A stretch of 64,000 nucleotides of DNA from Edaphochlamys debaryana (lineage: Eukaryota > Chlorophyta > Chlorophyceae > Chlamydomonadales), in contig JAEHOE010000001.1 of NCBI GenBank assembly GCA_016858145.1, forward strand, positions 682,001-746,000, read 5' to 3'. How positions within the stretch are numbered: position 1 is the stretch's first letter; every line of letters starts with the position of its first letter. A program made the translations under genes and the position numbers. This document shows, one piece after another, positions 24,441 through 35,722 of this stretch. Below the pieces are notes generated by a model. The model was not told the DNA's origin. It did not search any database and saw only the letters and a list, made by a program, of their open reading frames with translations.

Positions 24441-25325
24441 TTCAGGTGAACCGTTTGTGCGCTGCTCGGGGCCTCGGGGCGATCACCTTGCGCAGAGGAG
24501 TTTGGCTTACCTATGGAGCCATTGGTACGCATGTCCAGACGTGCGGCCTCGTAGCGGTCATCGGGTACGTGCACTTGCCGTGGTCCTGTCGCAACGGCGC
24601 TGTCGCTGTACTTGGCACGACAAAGGCGCCGGACTTTTGCGCAGATGCAGCTCACGATCCCTGGCACTGCGGGTGGCTGTGGTGGTAATGCTGACTAAAG
24701 GCATGCTTTGTGCCAGTCCAGCCCACGCCCCGCCCGCGACTACCCGCTGCCTCTCTCTCCATACGTCTCCATTGAACCGCCGCGTACGCAGCGCTGACCC
24801 AGCTACTTGACCCTAGCGATCCAGCAGCCCAGCAGGGCTGCGGGTCCAGCAGGTGACACCTCGGCCCCAACTGGCGCCAATTGCTTTGCAGTGCAGCCAC
24901 TCCATCCACAAGCTGGCCAATACGAAGTTTGCCTCCCAGCATCCCACGTACGTCGACGCTCCAGCCCACTACCCAAGCGCCCCTCATCTGACGACTGCCA
25001 ATCCTTGCACACAATGCCATTGCCCGAGAGATATCGAACGCATCATCTCCGAATTCGAACTCATACTACGCATGCAGACCTGCCGCCACGTGGTCCATGC
25101 TACAGCCACGTGGGACCTTCACATCGCCACCCCCTCACACCCCGCGAACTTGCCACATATTACGCCCATGATACTTGCTTCTTTAAAACCTATTAGCATA
25201 TGCATGCCTGTCCTTGGATGTCTACCTGAGCCCGGGAGCATGGCATGCTGTGCCGCAGGCGATTCCCCCATTCCCATTGGTAACCGTGTGCCCCGTGTCC
25301 TGCGCCTGCGCCTGGCTCCCGTGCG
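24208..25325. other. Intergenic: cyclase upstream region and glycosyltransferase 3' flank
   Basis: It lies between two minus-strand genes. The left 233 bp belong to the duplicated cyclase 5' segment and probably include its promoter. The rest (24441-25325) has no supported gene. Open frames here lack splice support and resemble nothing I know. Confidence 0.6.
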
Positions 25326-28294
25326 TCACCTCACGTCCGTGTACAGGCGCCTGTAGACTCGCTGCAGCTCCCTCGGGGGGGCGCCCGCGAGCCACAGGAT
25401 GGAGATGAGGGCGAAGATGCCGTTGGCGCGTGCCTCGCCCCACGCGGCGATGCGGCGGCCGCTGTGGGTTTCGGGCGGGGGCCGGGGGTGCAGGATAAGG
25501 ATGTAGTGTGGTAGGACAAGGTCCAGGGGGGCGAGGGGAGCCGAGGAGTGGTCGGGGGAAGGGTAGCGGGAGGGCATGGGTAGGCCGCAGACAAGGATGC
25601 CGGTAGGGGCGCCCTTGCCTAGATATGCATGCGGAGGGGGTTCCCGGCTGTCACCAGTTCCCTTCTCTCACCTGGTGCGGGCGGGGCTGTCCAGGAGCAT
25701 GCGCACTCGGCCGCGCCCCTGCCATATCGGAGCGCACACGAGCCGTGGCAAGGGCATCCAAGGTCAACCGCCGGGGGCCGGGAGGCCTCCAGCACATCAG
25801 CCGAGCCAGCCCACCCCTGCACGCCGTCTAACACCCACCTTGCACAAGCCGCCAGGCTTGCGCCGGACAGCCCGCCTTGCCCCCAAGCCCAGCCCAGCCC
25901 TACCCTGTGCCGGGCCTTGTCCGCGGGCCCCGCCATGTGCAGCGCTATGCACAGCTCGGCGTCCTCCATAATGGGGATGTCCTCGCGGAACCGCCCCGCC
26001 GCCGCAAAGTCCGCCGCGCGCACCGTCATGGCCTGGTCGCCGAAGAGGCAGCGCAGGCCCCGCAGCCAGGACAGCGGCCGCATGAGGATGGGGCCGTACC
26101 TGCGCACGTGGGAGGGCGGACAGAGCGGGGGCAGGGTCTGGGTCAGGTCAGGCAACTGGGGCAAGGAGTCAGTTGGCTGGTGACGGGCGCTGATGAGAGG
26201 CGCTTGGGGTGCTTGGGGTGACAGGGTGCTAGGGTGCTCTGCTGCCGGTTGCCAATTTCAAGTTGGCCTCACCAGGTTTTCCCGAAGTTGTTGGCGGTGC
26301 TGAACCACATGGGCTTGTCCCCATCTGCAGCAAATGGTGGGCCGGGCGCAGAGAAGCAGCTTGCCGGTGGACGCCTCATAAATAGCGGTTGCCGAGCTAC
26401 CCTCGTCAACGACGCTGCGGTATAAGCGCAGGTCATCCTCCCCAGAAACTGCGTTTTGCTTGTAACGAGACCTGTGCTGTCCATAACAGTCGTCGTCGTC
26501 AAGGGGCTAGCCTTCTAGCCTCACGCAGCCCCAGCCAAAGCAGCTCCAGACCATGAGAGGGAAGCTCAGCCCGCAGCGGGCGCTCCAAAATCATCTAGTC
26601 TACGCAAGTTGGAGCGGGAGGCGGTGTCCCGTGCCACTGGACAAGCAGGCCATCCGAGGTCGGGCCGCGCTACGCGGCAGCAGGTCTCGCCAGGGCAGTG
26701 TCTGTGACGCACGAACGGTACTATATCTTGTGTGGTCGGCCCGTGCGTTGGGGCTGCACGCGGCCATCGGAGTTCAGTATGACGAAGGCATGCGGGGCAT
26801 GCCGCATACGAATCCACGAGCCTCACTCCCTCCCCTGCCGATCCCAAAGCACTCCAGCGCACACCCACCTAGGATCAATGGCCGAAAGCCTACGAGCACC
26901 GTCCGCGGGTGGGCCAGCGCCTGCCGCACCTGCGTCACCTGCACCCGCGGTACAACCACACGTGCACCAGCGAGTGTGAGCACCGTCAATGCGCGCGACG
27001 GTACGGCGCAAGGCCACCAGTGCTTGGGAAGCTACACTCACCGCATCTGCGGGGAGCTCCGTGTCCGCGTGCAGGAACATGAGTAGCTCCCCGCTGGCCG
27101 CTTGGGCGCCCTGGTTCATCTGGAGGCCGCGGCCGCGCCGGCTGGCGCGCACCACCTTGGCGCCAGCCCGCTCGGCCGCCTTGACCGTCCTGCACGCCAC
27201 GCACCCGGCAACACCTCGGTGAGTTGGTACTAGGGGCCCCGTGCGGGGAGGAAGCCTGATCGGCCGCGCAGGGCGCGCTGCCGGCTGCCGTGGGCCGGCG
27301 GTCGACCCGCCCCCCGCCTCACCCGTCGCTGCTGCCTCCGTCCACCACGATGACCTCGCAGGGCGCGGGGTGCAGCTGCTCGCGCACGTGCCGCACCGTG
27401 TGGGCGATCAGCCGCTCCTCGTTCAGGCACTGCGGGCGGGTGGGAGGGGCGGAGGGGAAGCGGCGTGGGCGGGTTCCAGCACCGGCTGGCACCTTGTCAT
27501 GGAGATGGGACTTGGCATGCCCGCAGCTGGCAGCCCTGCCAGGACGGCCATGCAGCTGGAATCTCAAGCACCGTCCATGGGTCCCCAGCCTGAATCTACA
27601 GAGCCCGTAGCCGCTTTGCTTTACAGTCATGACACCGCTCCCTTCCGACAGCAAGCTACGGGCGGCTTACGGGGATTATGACGGAGACCGTGGCGTTGGA
27701 CGTGTCGTACAGCGGCCCCGCCGTAGCATCCGCAGCAGCGTCCCACAGGGGCGGCCCCACCACCATGACGCCCTGCGGGGGAAGCCGATACCGGTCAGCG
27801 TCCGATCGCAGGCCGCAGGTGGCCCGGGCCAAACAAGGGTCTGGCCTCCCAGCCCGCGGCCCGCAGGCACCTGCCGCCGTTGCAATGCCATCAGCACGCA
27901 GCCATAGCTGCCCACCCATCGCTCGCATGCGCCATATGCTGCTATGGCCCTGTCCTGCCCTTCGCGCCTCACGCATGCTCACCAAGTAGCATAAAAGGGC
28001 CCTGCCCAGCCACCGCCATCGGCTGGGGCGCCTCCGCTCATGCTCCCCTCCGCTACCGCCGCTGCTGCCCCCACTGCTGTCACCCCCGCTCCCTCCACTG
28101 CCCGTCCGCCCGCCAGCTCCGCCTTCACCATGACCGCTGCTCGCGCTGACCGCAGCGTGGGGCACAAGTGAGGCACCGTGCCAGCGGAGGGTCAGCGGAG
28201 GGTTCGCGTTCTGCCCTGGTCGCCATGTTCTTGTTACCCAGACGCTTCCAAATTGACGCGATCGACAGTGGACAGTTCGCGAGGAGCAGCGCAT
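25326..28294 (-). CDS. Membrane-anchored family 2 glycosyltransferase (rSAM/selenodomain-associated transferase 2-like)
   Basis: Nine exons in phase: 28294-27983, 27772-27671, 27429-27323, 27189-27042, 26938-26869, 26324-26273, 26099-25904, 25718-25672, 25461-25326, giving about 389 aa. A Gly/Ser-rich N-terminus is followed by a hydrophobic helix (~93-113) formed by joining exons 1 and 2, preceded by Arg residues, which predicts a type II anchor. The GT-A fold starts at VSVIIPCLNEERL (~133), with VVDGGSSDG (~170), metal/nucleotide-sugar motif LHADTEL (~215), GFRPLI, GDQAM (~285) and MEDAEL (~305). The SGRR motif and C-terminal helix also fit the family. These motifs match a transferase subgroup best known from bacteria and cyanobacteria. 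Donor and acceptor sugars are unknown. It likely acts in the Golgi/ER or a plastid envelope. The start codon is tentative. Confidence 0.8.
26348..26787 (-). repeat. Duplicate of the cyclase 5' end inside a glycosyltransferase intron
   Basis: Near-identical copy of 24001-24440 in the same orientation. It carries the cyclase start codon and upstream DNA but stops part-way through the PAS exon. It fills most of the 544-bp intron 26325-26868 of the glycosyltransferase gene. Flanking splice sites remain intact, so the host gene is probably unharmed. It could supply a stray sense promoter or a cryptic exon. Confidence 0.93.
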
Positions 28295-28568
28295 GGCGCG
28301 GGTGCAGAGTACTGATTCACGGGCTGCAGTCTTCCATCGTTCGTTGAACTATTATAACTGCATACTATGGAGACTCTATAGCATAAGTTACATGTGTATT
28401 GTGAGAGAGCGCTAGAGTAGGTCGGCACCCAGCGCGCCATCAAGGCCATCCGGACAGCGAGCAACAGACAGCATATGCAAAGCATCTGTGGCTTGCCAAA
28501 ACAACAATAACACTTGACGTGAGCGTTGGGCGTGTTTACAGTGCCGGCAGCCAGAATTGCGCCTCGCG
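28295..28568. promoter_or_regulatory. Divergent intergenic region between glycosyltransferase and WD40 genes
   Basis: Only 274 bp separate the two divergent start codons, so both promoters must lie here or overlap the leaders. It is locally AT-richer than its surroundings (about 28330-28400). No defined factor site was identified. Confidence 0.5.
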
Positions 28569-30564
28569 ATGGCTGGCGCCGGCGTCTCATACTCGCTGCA
28601 GCAGGCGTTTCGACTCAAAGGCCACGACTCAGCAGTGCAATGCTGCGCAGCGTCTGAAGCCTGGGTTGCTTCTGGTGGCGAGGTGGGGGCCAAGTGCTTT
28701 CCGGAGCTGGGGAGAGGGGGGGGCCAAGAGCTGGGACCAGCGGGCCGCCGTCCAGTCCCCCGGCGGAAGGTGCTTGATGAAGTGCACACTGCAGATGAAT
28801 CCCAGACAACAGCCCATTCAGACCCCTAATCGTTGTTGGAGAGGCCTCATCCCCGTGCTCCCTTTCCACCGCGGACCGCAGGACGGCCGGCTTTTGGTCC
28901 ACGACCTGAGCGCCGCCAGCAGCGCCGGCGCTAGCCCTGATGCAGCGCCTCAACCTCCCTCGGCGCCAGGACCCTCAACCAAATTCAGCGCAGCGTCACC
29001 TGCCACCAGGCCTCTCTTGTCCCTCGCCCTGACCAGCGCGGATGGCCAGCCCGCCGCTGTCGCGGCCCTGGCGTTCAACCCGGCTGCCGCTCACGCAGCC
29101 AGCCTCTTCGCCGCCGCGGGCTCGCTCGTCCATCACGTGGACACACGAGCAGGATCTGTCGTACAGGTGAGATTGTACAGTGAGCGGACTAAAGCATTAT
29201 GGCGCATGTGTAGGTGGGCGCATGGGTCGTATCTTGCCCTGGTCTGTGGCCCCGGTCTGCTGCCGCCTATGGTAGCTTCGCCCCCATGCCGCCTGCAGAC
29301 CTTCACCGGCAGCAAGGAGGAGGTCGGCGGGCTGGCGGTCGCCTGCAAGGGGGGCCACCTGGTAGCTGGAGACGACGCAGGGGAGGTGCAGGTGTACGAC
29401 CTGGCAGCCGGTAGGCAGGCCGCGGGCCCCCTCGCGGAATCTAAGGCTAGGGCCTATGTACGCCGGAGGGTTTCCCGGGGTTTCACAACCTAGCGCCGCA
29501 GCCTGCCCCAGCTGCAGCCCTCTCCAAGCCACAGAACACGCCCCCTCTCCGCAGGCAAGCAGTACAAGAGTATCCGCAACGTGCACAAGAGCATATGCTC
29601 CTCGGTTGCGTTCCGGGCCCACAAGCCGTGGGACCTGCTGTCGGGCGGGCTGGACTCCACCGTGGCAAAGTACGACTTCTCGAGGCCCAAGTGCATCGAC
29701 CGCTGGGACATGGCCGCGCTGTCGGCGGCGGCGGGGGCAGCTGGCGGCGGCGGAGGCGGCGGCCAGATCTGGAACCCGCCGTTTGTGCACCAGGTTGCGG
29801 TGCCGCCGGCAGAGGAGCGGCCCTGGTGCCAGTGGGTGGCGGCGGCGAGGGGCGACGGCGCCGTCGCGGTGCTGGACGCTGACGTCAGCAGCGCCGCCAG
29901 CGGCAGCTCGGGGCCAACGACGCAGGTGGCGGGCGCGCGCGGCGGCGGCGCAAGAGGCGGTCGCGGCAGCGGGGCTGCGTCATCCAAAGCGGGCGCCGCT
30001 GACAAGGGGACGCTGGCGATCCCGCTGGTCTTGGACTCCGAGGCTGGAGGGCACACGCGGCCAGTGTGCAGCGTGGCTTGGGCGCCACAGCAGGCCTCGG
30101 CGTCGGCTTCGTCTTCGGGGGCGCCCGGGGCTGCGGCAGCGGGGCCGGGGAGGCTGTACTCGGGGGGCGAGGACGCCCGTGTGGTGGTGTGGGGCGTGGC
30201 GGATGCGCTGGCGGCGAGGGCGGCGGGGCACGTGCTGGTGCCTCCGGGGCAGCTGCGAGGAGGGCAGACGAGTGGAGGTAGTGGGGCAGCGGGTGCGGGT
30301 GGTGAGAGCGGGGACGGGGAGGCGGAGCAGGCGAGCGAGGAGGCCGGTGGCAGAGAGCGTGAGGGCGAGGGGAGTGGGGAAGGCGGGGACCGGGGCAAGG
30401 GCAAGGTTGCCGAGCGACGGACCGCGGTGCTGGCGGAGGTGCAGCACGGGCGGAAGATCAACCAGCTGTGCTGCTTGGCGGTGGAGGGCCAGGAGCTGGT
30501 GGCGGTGGCGGCGGTCAGCAAGTTCGTCAGCCTGTACCGCCTGGCGGAGGTCGAGCTGGGGTGA
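28569..30564 (+). CDS. WD40-repeat protein, WDR53-like
   Basis: Four exons: 28569-28682, 28882-29166, 29299-29410, 29555-30564, phases consistent, 506 aa. The start reads MAGAGVSYSL followed by LKGHDSAVQCCA, the first WD-type blade, continued across intron 1 as GGE/DGRLLVHDL. Later blades include VAALAFNP, AGDDAGEVQVYDL, and the block ICSSVAFRAHKP...LLSGGLDSTV, which resembles animal and plant WDR53. WDR53 proteins are putative substrate receptors for CUL4-DDB1 ubiquitin ligases, by family only. The product is longer than human WDR53 (about 358 aa) because of Gly/Ala-rich insertions around residues 225-260 and acidic Gly/Glu-rich ones near 410-450. A generic WD40 scaffold is the alternative. 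Confidence 0.8.
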
Positions 30565-30582
30565 CATCTTTGGAGACTTGGT

Positions 30583-30587
30583 TGTAA
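30583..30587 (+). terminator. TGTAA poly(A) motif after the WD40 gene
   Basis: TGTAA lies 19 bases past the stop codon. TGTAA is the usual poly(A) signal of chlamydomonad algae. Such a short 3' UTR is unusual, so a later signal may be used. Confidence 0.35.
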
Positions 30588-30753
30588 GTGTGGGGTGTGG
30601 TAGGAGATGGCAGAGAGCTGTGTGCATAGGTGTACTTGGGGATGCGAGGTGACGGGCGCTTCTGTGAGACTGTGACAGCTTAGAAGCGAAGGGCGCTAGT
30701 CGCGCCTGGTGCAAGGTTGGTGTCCTACACCAAGGAACGGGGGTACTGTCCTT

Positions 30754-31073
30754 GCAGGGGCCATGCCGCGAATTAAGGACGACGTCGGGGCTCGGGGGAT
30801 GCAGCTGAGCGCGTCGACGAAGCCGCTGCCGCAGCGCGCAACGGCGCGAGGAAGAAGGCAGGGTGCCAGCAATGTGCGGGAGGGACAGGTGGGGTTCACA
30901 CAGGTGGACAGGTGGGGGCGGGAGGGTTCTGTGCTCGCAGGGGCCGTGCAGCGTAGTCCGGACGACGACGAAGGGGGATGCAGCTGTGCGCGCCGACGTA
31001 GCCGCTGCCGCAGCGCGCGACGGCGCGAGGAAGAAGGCAGGGTGCCAGGAATGTGCGGGAGGGGGCGAAAGGG
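30754..31073. repeat. Two-copy tandem repeat, offset 183 bp
   Basis: A block of about 140 bp beginning GCAGGGGCC and ending near GTGCGGGAGGG occurs at 30754-30893 and again at 30937-31073 with many substitutions. It includes a shared CGAGGAAGAAGGCAGGGTGC segment. It may be an old duplication. Confidence 0.8.
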
Positions 31074-31330
31074 GCTCCCACCAGGAGTTCGTGGCATCCG
31101 TCGGCGTACACGTCTTAGACGGTCGCGGCCAAACACCTCGCCTGCCACAGCACCACACTTCACCACGTTCGCGCCAATATACTCTACGCGTCTCAAACTT
31201 ATCTGCAAACCTCTTCCCATAAACCGCGAGGTGTCGTTATAGAGCAGCAAGGCGCTGCTGCCTTAGTCTGTATCTGACAATCAATGAGTCTTGAGCAGTG
31301 ATAATTGCTTTGGCGAGCAAAGTCTGCGCC

Positions 31331-34072
31331 ATGGAGGGGGACGTCATAATCGAGAGAGCGGCATGGGGACTGCTGCCCTCACCCTCACCTCTCACAGGTA
31401 AGATACGCACATAGGGGCCTGGTTGTCAGGGCCGCGCGACGGCCGGGGGGCCGGGGCCCGTCATCGGGCAAGGACGAGTCGCTTTGCGGAAACGCGCTCA
31501 CAAACCGTGCCCGCTGTTCTTCATAGGCAACTTTCGGCCCACTACCGCGGCGGCATTCGTAGAAGACACGCTACGGCGCTCAGGCCACCACTACTCGGGG
31601 GGCTTCGGTGGCGCGCGGGTGGGCACGCCCTCAGGCCACGGCAAAGCACCAGCAGCCGACGATGTGGTTGCCCTGCGGAGTGCAGTCTCCCGTCACATCG
31701 ACCAGCTGCGCAAGAGCACACACCCGCACTTCCAAGTCTCGGCCGTGCAGCCCCAAATCCCGGCCTCAAGCGTCCTCCTCCCCATGGGCGGCCAGCCCGC
31801 TCCCCGCTCCGTCTCCACCCCGCCCATGCGGCCGGCCCCCATGGCCCCGGCTGCCTCCGACCCCACCACTCTGCCGCCTCTCGCGGTACCCACGGCAACT
31901 GAGGAGGGCACCGAGGCCTCCGCTGCCTCGCCGGGGGCCGCCAGTCCCAGCGGCCGCAGCCTTCACCCAGTCCCCGCGGGCCAGGGTGCGGTCCGATTCG
32001 CCACGTCCAGCCGGCAGGGCTCCCGCCCGGGTACCTCGCCCCTCAGCGTGCAGGACCTGACCCTGGGGCGCAGCGGCAGCCGGGCGGGGCCGCGCCCTCC
32101 CGCCCTGGACGTGGGCTCCCCCGGAGGGCCGGGGGCCGGCAGCGGGGGTGGTGGCGGCAAGCCGCTCACGCCCACCGGCTTCCACGCCAGCATCGGGGGA
32201 CGACTGGTGGGTACCGGTACCGTACTCGCACGGGTGGTGTGAGGCGTAGAAAGGCAGGCCAGCATGCCCGATAGACTGCTTACGGCCTGTCGGAATGGTG
32301 GGGGTCTGAGCTCTCGGGTCTGAGCTTGTGGGGCTCTGGGTGGCGCGGCGCCAGGCTCCGCGCCAGGCCCTGGCAGTGGCTGGGCCTGCCACTGCTGGCC
32401 AGGACGCGTGTTCCCCACAGCGCACACAGGCTGGGCAGACTCAGCACGCCGCGGGCTTGCGTGAGGGGCACAAACTCCCGCCCTCCCCTTCTTGCCGCCC
32501 TGCAGTCCGCGACCGGGCCGACTGGGCCCCAGCCCACCCGCTATGCCAGCAGCCCGACAGGAGGACGGTTCCACCACACGATCACCGCCTCCCGAGCCGC
32601 TGACGGGCTGGTCGGCGGCGCCGCTGCGGCGGCCGCGGAGGCGCAGCGCATGGGCAACTTCCGTGTTTCCCGGGGCATGGTCTACAGCGTGTTCCAGGTG
32701 GGGGGGTTGAGGGGGGTGCTCTGGGGAGGGGCGGATGGGGTGGGTGGGGCGGGACGTGGGAGCTGGGAGGGGCCGGTGGGTTGGGAAAAATGGTGGCCAG
32801 GACAAGCAGCACGGCTTGTGTGGCGCTTGGCGTCATCTCGAACGACAAGTGCCCCCACCGCCCACCCCCATCCCCCAGGACCTGGACGACTTCGACACCG
32901 GCCGCCTCACCTACTCGGCCTTCGAGCAGGCGGCCTGCAAGGTGGGCATGAAGCCCGACCAGGCGCGCCGCTTCTTCCGCTACCTGGACCCGCAGGCGCG
33001 CGGCTACACCACCATGTCCGAATGGGGCGCGCCCCAGCTGGAGAAGCAGATGGAGGCCTTCACGCGGCTGTACGTGCAGAACACGCGCGGGCCGGACGGC
33101 CGGCCGCGGGGCATCAACGAGGTGCGGCCGCGGGGCGCGTGTGGGGCTGGGCGGGGCAGGGGGGAGGGTTGCCGGCGGCGAGCAGGGAGCGGGGACTGGT
33201 CTGAGGGGACGGCAGCGGGCGGCCGGGCAAGTGCAGCGAAATGCACGGTAGTTTGGGTCGCGGGTGCCTTTCCTTCCCCCCGCACCCCCATGGCTCTTCC
33301 CACGCTGTAACCTCTTGAACCCCCGCCCCCCGCCCCGCCCAGGTCCGCTCCGCCGCCATGGCGGTGCAGATGGCGCTGACCAAGCTGCAGCTCAAGCGCA
33401 ACGGCCGCAGCGTTTCGCTGGAGCGCCTGGTGGAGGCCTTCCGCTTCATCGACCGGGACGCATCGGGCGCGCTGAGCCCCTCGGAGATGGAGGACGCGCT
33501 CAACGCGCTGGGCATATTCGTTACGCCCGAGGTGGGGGCCGCTGGCGGCGGGTGGAGGGTTGAGGGCAGGGTGGGGGGCCTGGCGTAAGGGGAGGGAGAT
33601 GGGCGTGGCGGTTTGGAGGGCCCGCGACTCTGTCAGCCCCCGTGGCAGAGTGGAGCTTGCAGAGTGGCTGGGGGCCTCTGCAGTACTGCTGCTCTGCGGA
33701 TCTGGCCCGAGCGGGCCCCTCATACGAGGCGATTGGGGCCCCCGCTAAACCCCACGCCCGGTCCACCCGCGCTCGCGCTCTCCGGCAGGTGGTGGGGTCC
33801 ATCATGACCGCATTCGACAAGGACGGGTCCGGAGGCGTGGGTAAGTAGGGAACGGGGGAAGTAGGGCTGCGGCAGTGCGCAAGTGGGTTCCTATCAACCC
33901 ATGGCCTGCTCAGGCCTCCGCCTGGGAGCTGTGCTGCCCTGCTGCCCCGTTGCCCTCCGAAGTACAAAGCTCCAAACCGCGTGCCCCCGTTTTCGGCTGT
34001 CATGCAGACTACCTGGAGTTCGTGCGGGCGCTGTTCCCGATGCTCGGGCAAACGGCGCACGTGGTCCGCTGA
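31331..34072 (+). CDS. EF-hand calcium-binding protein with long disordered N-terminus
   Basis: Seven exons: 31331-31397, 31527-32206, 32506-32697, 32879-33121, 33343-33531, 33789-33840, 34008-34072. All phases fit, giving 495 aa. Residues 1-250 are Pro/Ser/Gly/Ala-rich and likely disordered. The C-terminal 180 residues hold four EF-hand-like units: DLDDFDTGRLTYSAF (~314, degenerate), YLDPQARGYTTMSEW (~345, degenerate), DRDASGALSPSE (431-442, canonical 12-residue loop) and DKDGSGGVDYLE (467-478, canonical, split by intron 6). It probably binds two calcium ions. The domain layout resembles ciliary or cytoskeletal EF-hand proteins, but no specific role can be assigned. The start is the first ATG before a good donor and may not be the true one. 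Confidence 0.8.
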
Positions 34073-35722
34073 GGAGCGGGAGGTGGACGAGGGAGGGAGA
34101 ATTGGAGGGATGGGGGGTGGCGGCCTCGACGTGCGGTTTCACTGGCTCCAGCCGGCGTTCCACGGGTAAGGAGTCGGGCTCTGCGTGGGCCCCGAGCGGC
34201 AGCGTGGGGCGTGCATGGGGTGGGGTCGTGCGGAAGGCAGACATTGGCAAGGCGGGGTCGTGGAGAAAGGGTGGGCGTACGGGTCGGGGGCTCTGGGAAT
34301 GGAGCTGGAGGAGGACGTGAAGTCGAATGAGGGACTTTCGTTGGGGGGTAATGCTGGTGACTGGAGCTCTGGAGGGCCGGGGAACTCCGCGCGTGATTGC
34401 AACAGGGGCAGTCCCTGCAGCACTCTGCGATTAGCGGCTTGTTCAAGGGTTGATGCATGCAACGCGTCTGGCGCGGGAGTGCTTTGCCTGGCCTGCGTGT
34501 GTATGCCCGAGGGGTATGAACTCGTGGGAACTGCGCAGAAGTGTATCGGGTTGACGTTGGTCTGTTAGCATCTGTGAACGCCTCTGTTGTGCGTCAAGTG
34601 GGGCTGGCACCAACCTCCAGGCGAACTCAGCTCTGTAGACTGTTGGCGCTGGCCCCGGGGGATGGCCATGGCCGTGCGTTCCGGTGCGTTCAGTGAGACG
34701 GGGCTCATCCGCTCCTAGGCCCACGGCGCCCACGGTTGCTAAGGTCAAGTCCCAGTGCAGAAGTGAGAGACTGTGAGACTCCTTGTCACCGCCGGCTAGG
34801 GCATCGGGGTGGGGCTGGGCTGAGGCTGGGAGGGCTGGGCAAACGCCCAGGCAGTTCGTACGTGCTCCGACTCGGCTGCGGCCGAGCGCAGGGCCGAGCG
34901 GGAAGCCACGGACAGCTTCCCGCACGGAAACCTGGTCTGGCCTGGGGCCGACCAAAGCGACCAATGCCGGGGCCTGTTTGTCGCAATTCGCCGCAACGTC
35001 GTTGGCGCGGCGCGACGCGCTGGTGCTGCGAGGGCCGCTGCGAGTAGGGTCAGCGGCAATACAACTCGATCTGAAGCTGGAGCTTGGTTGCCGTTTCAAC
35101 AAGGGCGCTTCGTTCGAACTCCGGATGGAGCAGTGCACCCGCCGGGGTCGGTAACTCTAATTGCTTCCCGGAATGAAGTACACGAGTGAAGTACAAGTCG
35201 CCCGTCGCTGTCTTTGTGTCTCCCCCTGGTGTCCCCTACTCACAGTAACTTGTTGGGTGCTCTGTTGCCCGTTGCATTCAAGCCGTCCATCAATCACCGA
35301 AGGCAAAACTTGCTTCCCACGGTTGCGCAATACTCACCAATCGGCGGGGTTCATGTGCACGTAGAACCTGCAAGAACTAGCACCAACAGCAGACCAAGGC
35401 GGAACACGCGTAACTCAAGTTTAGAGGGAGCTGGAGATTCGACTCATGCCCACCTCGCTGGGCTCCTGGTAAGTACTCGCGCCGCAACCAGTCCGCACAC
35501 AGTAGGACACACCGCCATACGAGGAATGCCAGGCGTCGACTGCAGTACGTGCCAACGCTCGCTCGGAACCCGGCCCACCCGCCGCAGGCGTGTGCTGCAC
35601 ACCGTGCCTGCTCCTGTGCCGCGGGCTGCTATCCAGCTGTAGCTTCTTGTGGCACTTTGCGTGTCAGCATGCAAGGATAACTCCTCAGCCATCCCGCAGG
35701 GGGAATACCTGAGGGACTGCAC
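34073..35722. other. Intergenic DNA, 1.65 kb
   Basis: It lies between two plus-strand genes. I see no coding exon with supported splice sites, no RNA gene and no obvious repeat. The last part may contain undetected 5' exons of the next gene, since an acceptor-like CCCGCAG sits at 35693-35699 in phase with its first exon. Confidence 0.5.

Larger units (their letters stand above)
30565..31330. other. Intergenic region with a tandem duplication
   Basis: It holds the WD40 gene 3' flank and the EF-hand gene upstream region, both on the plus strand. The middle is a diverged duplication (30754-30893 and 30937-31073). No gene is supported. Confidence 0.6.

Noticed and set aside
27241..27681. Plus-strand frame over the glycosyltransferase gene
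   Set aside because: Antisense to exons encoding VSVIIP, CLNEERL and DGGSSDG, which are clearly real on the minus strand.
29490..30521. 343-aa minus-strand frame
   Set aside because: Antisense shadow of the large last exon of the WD40 gene.
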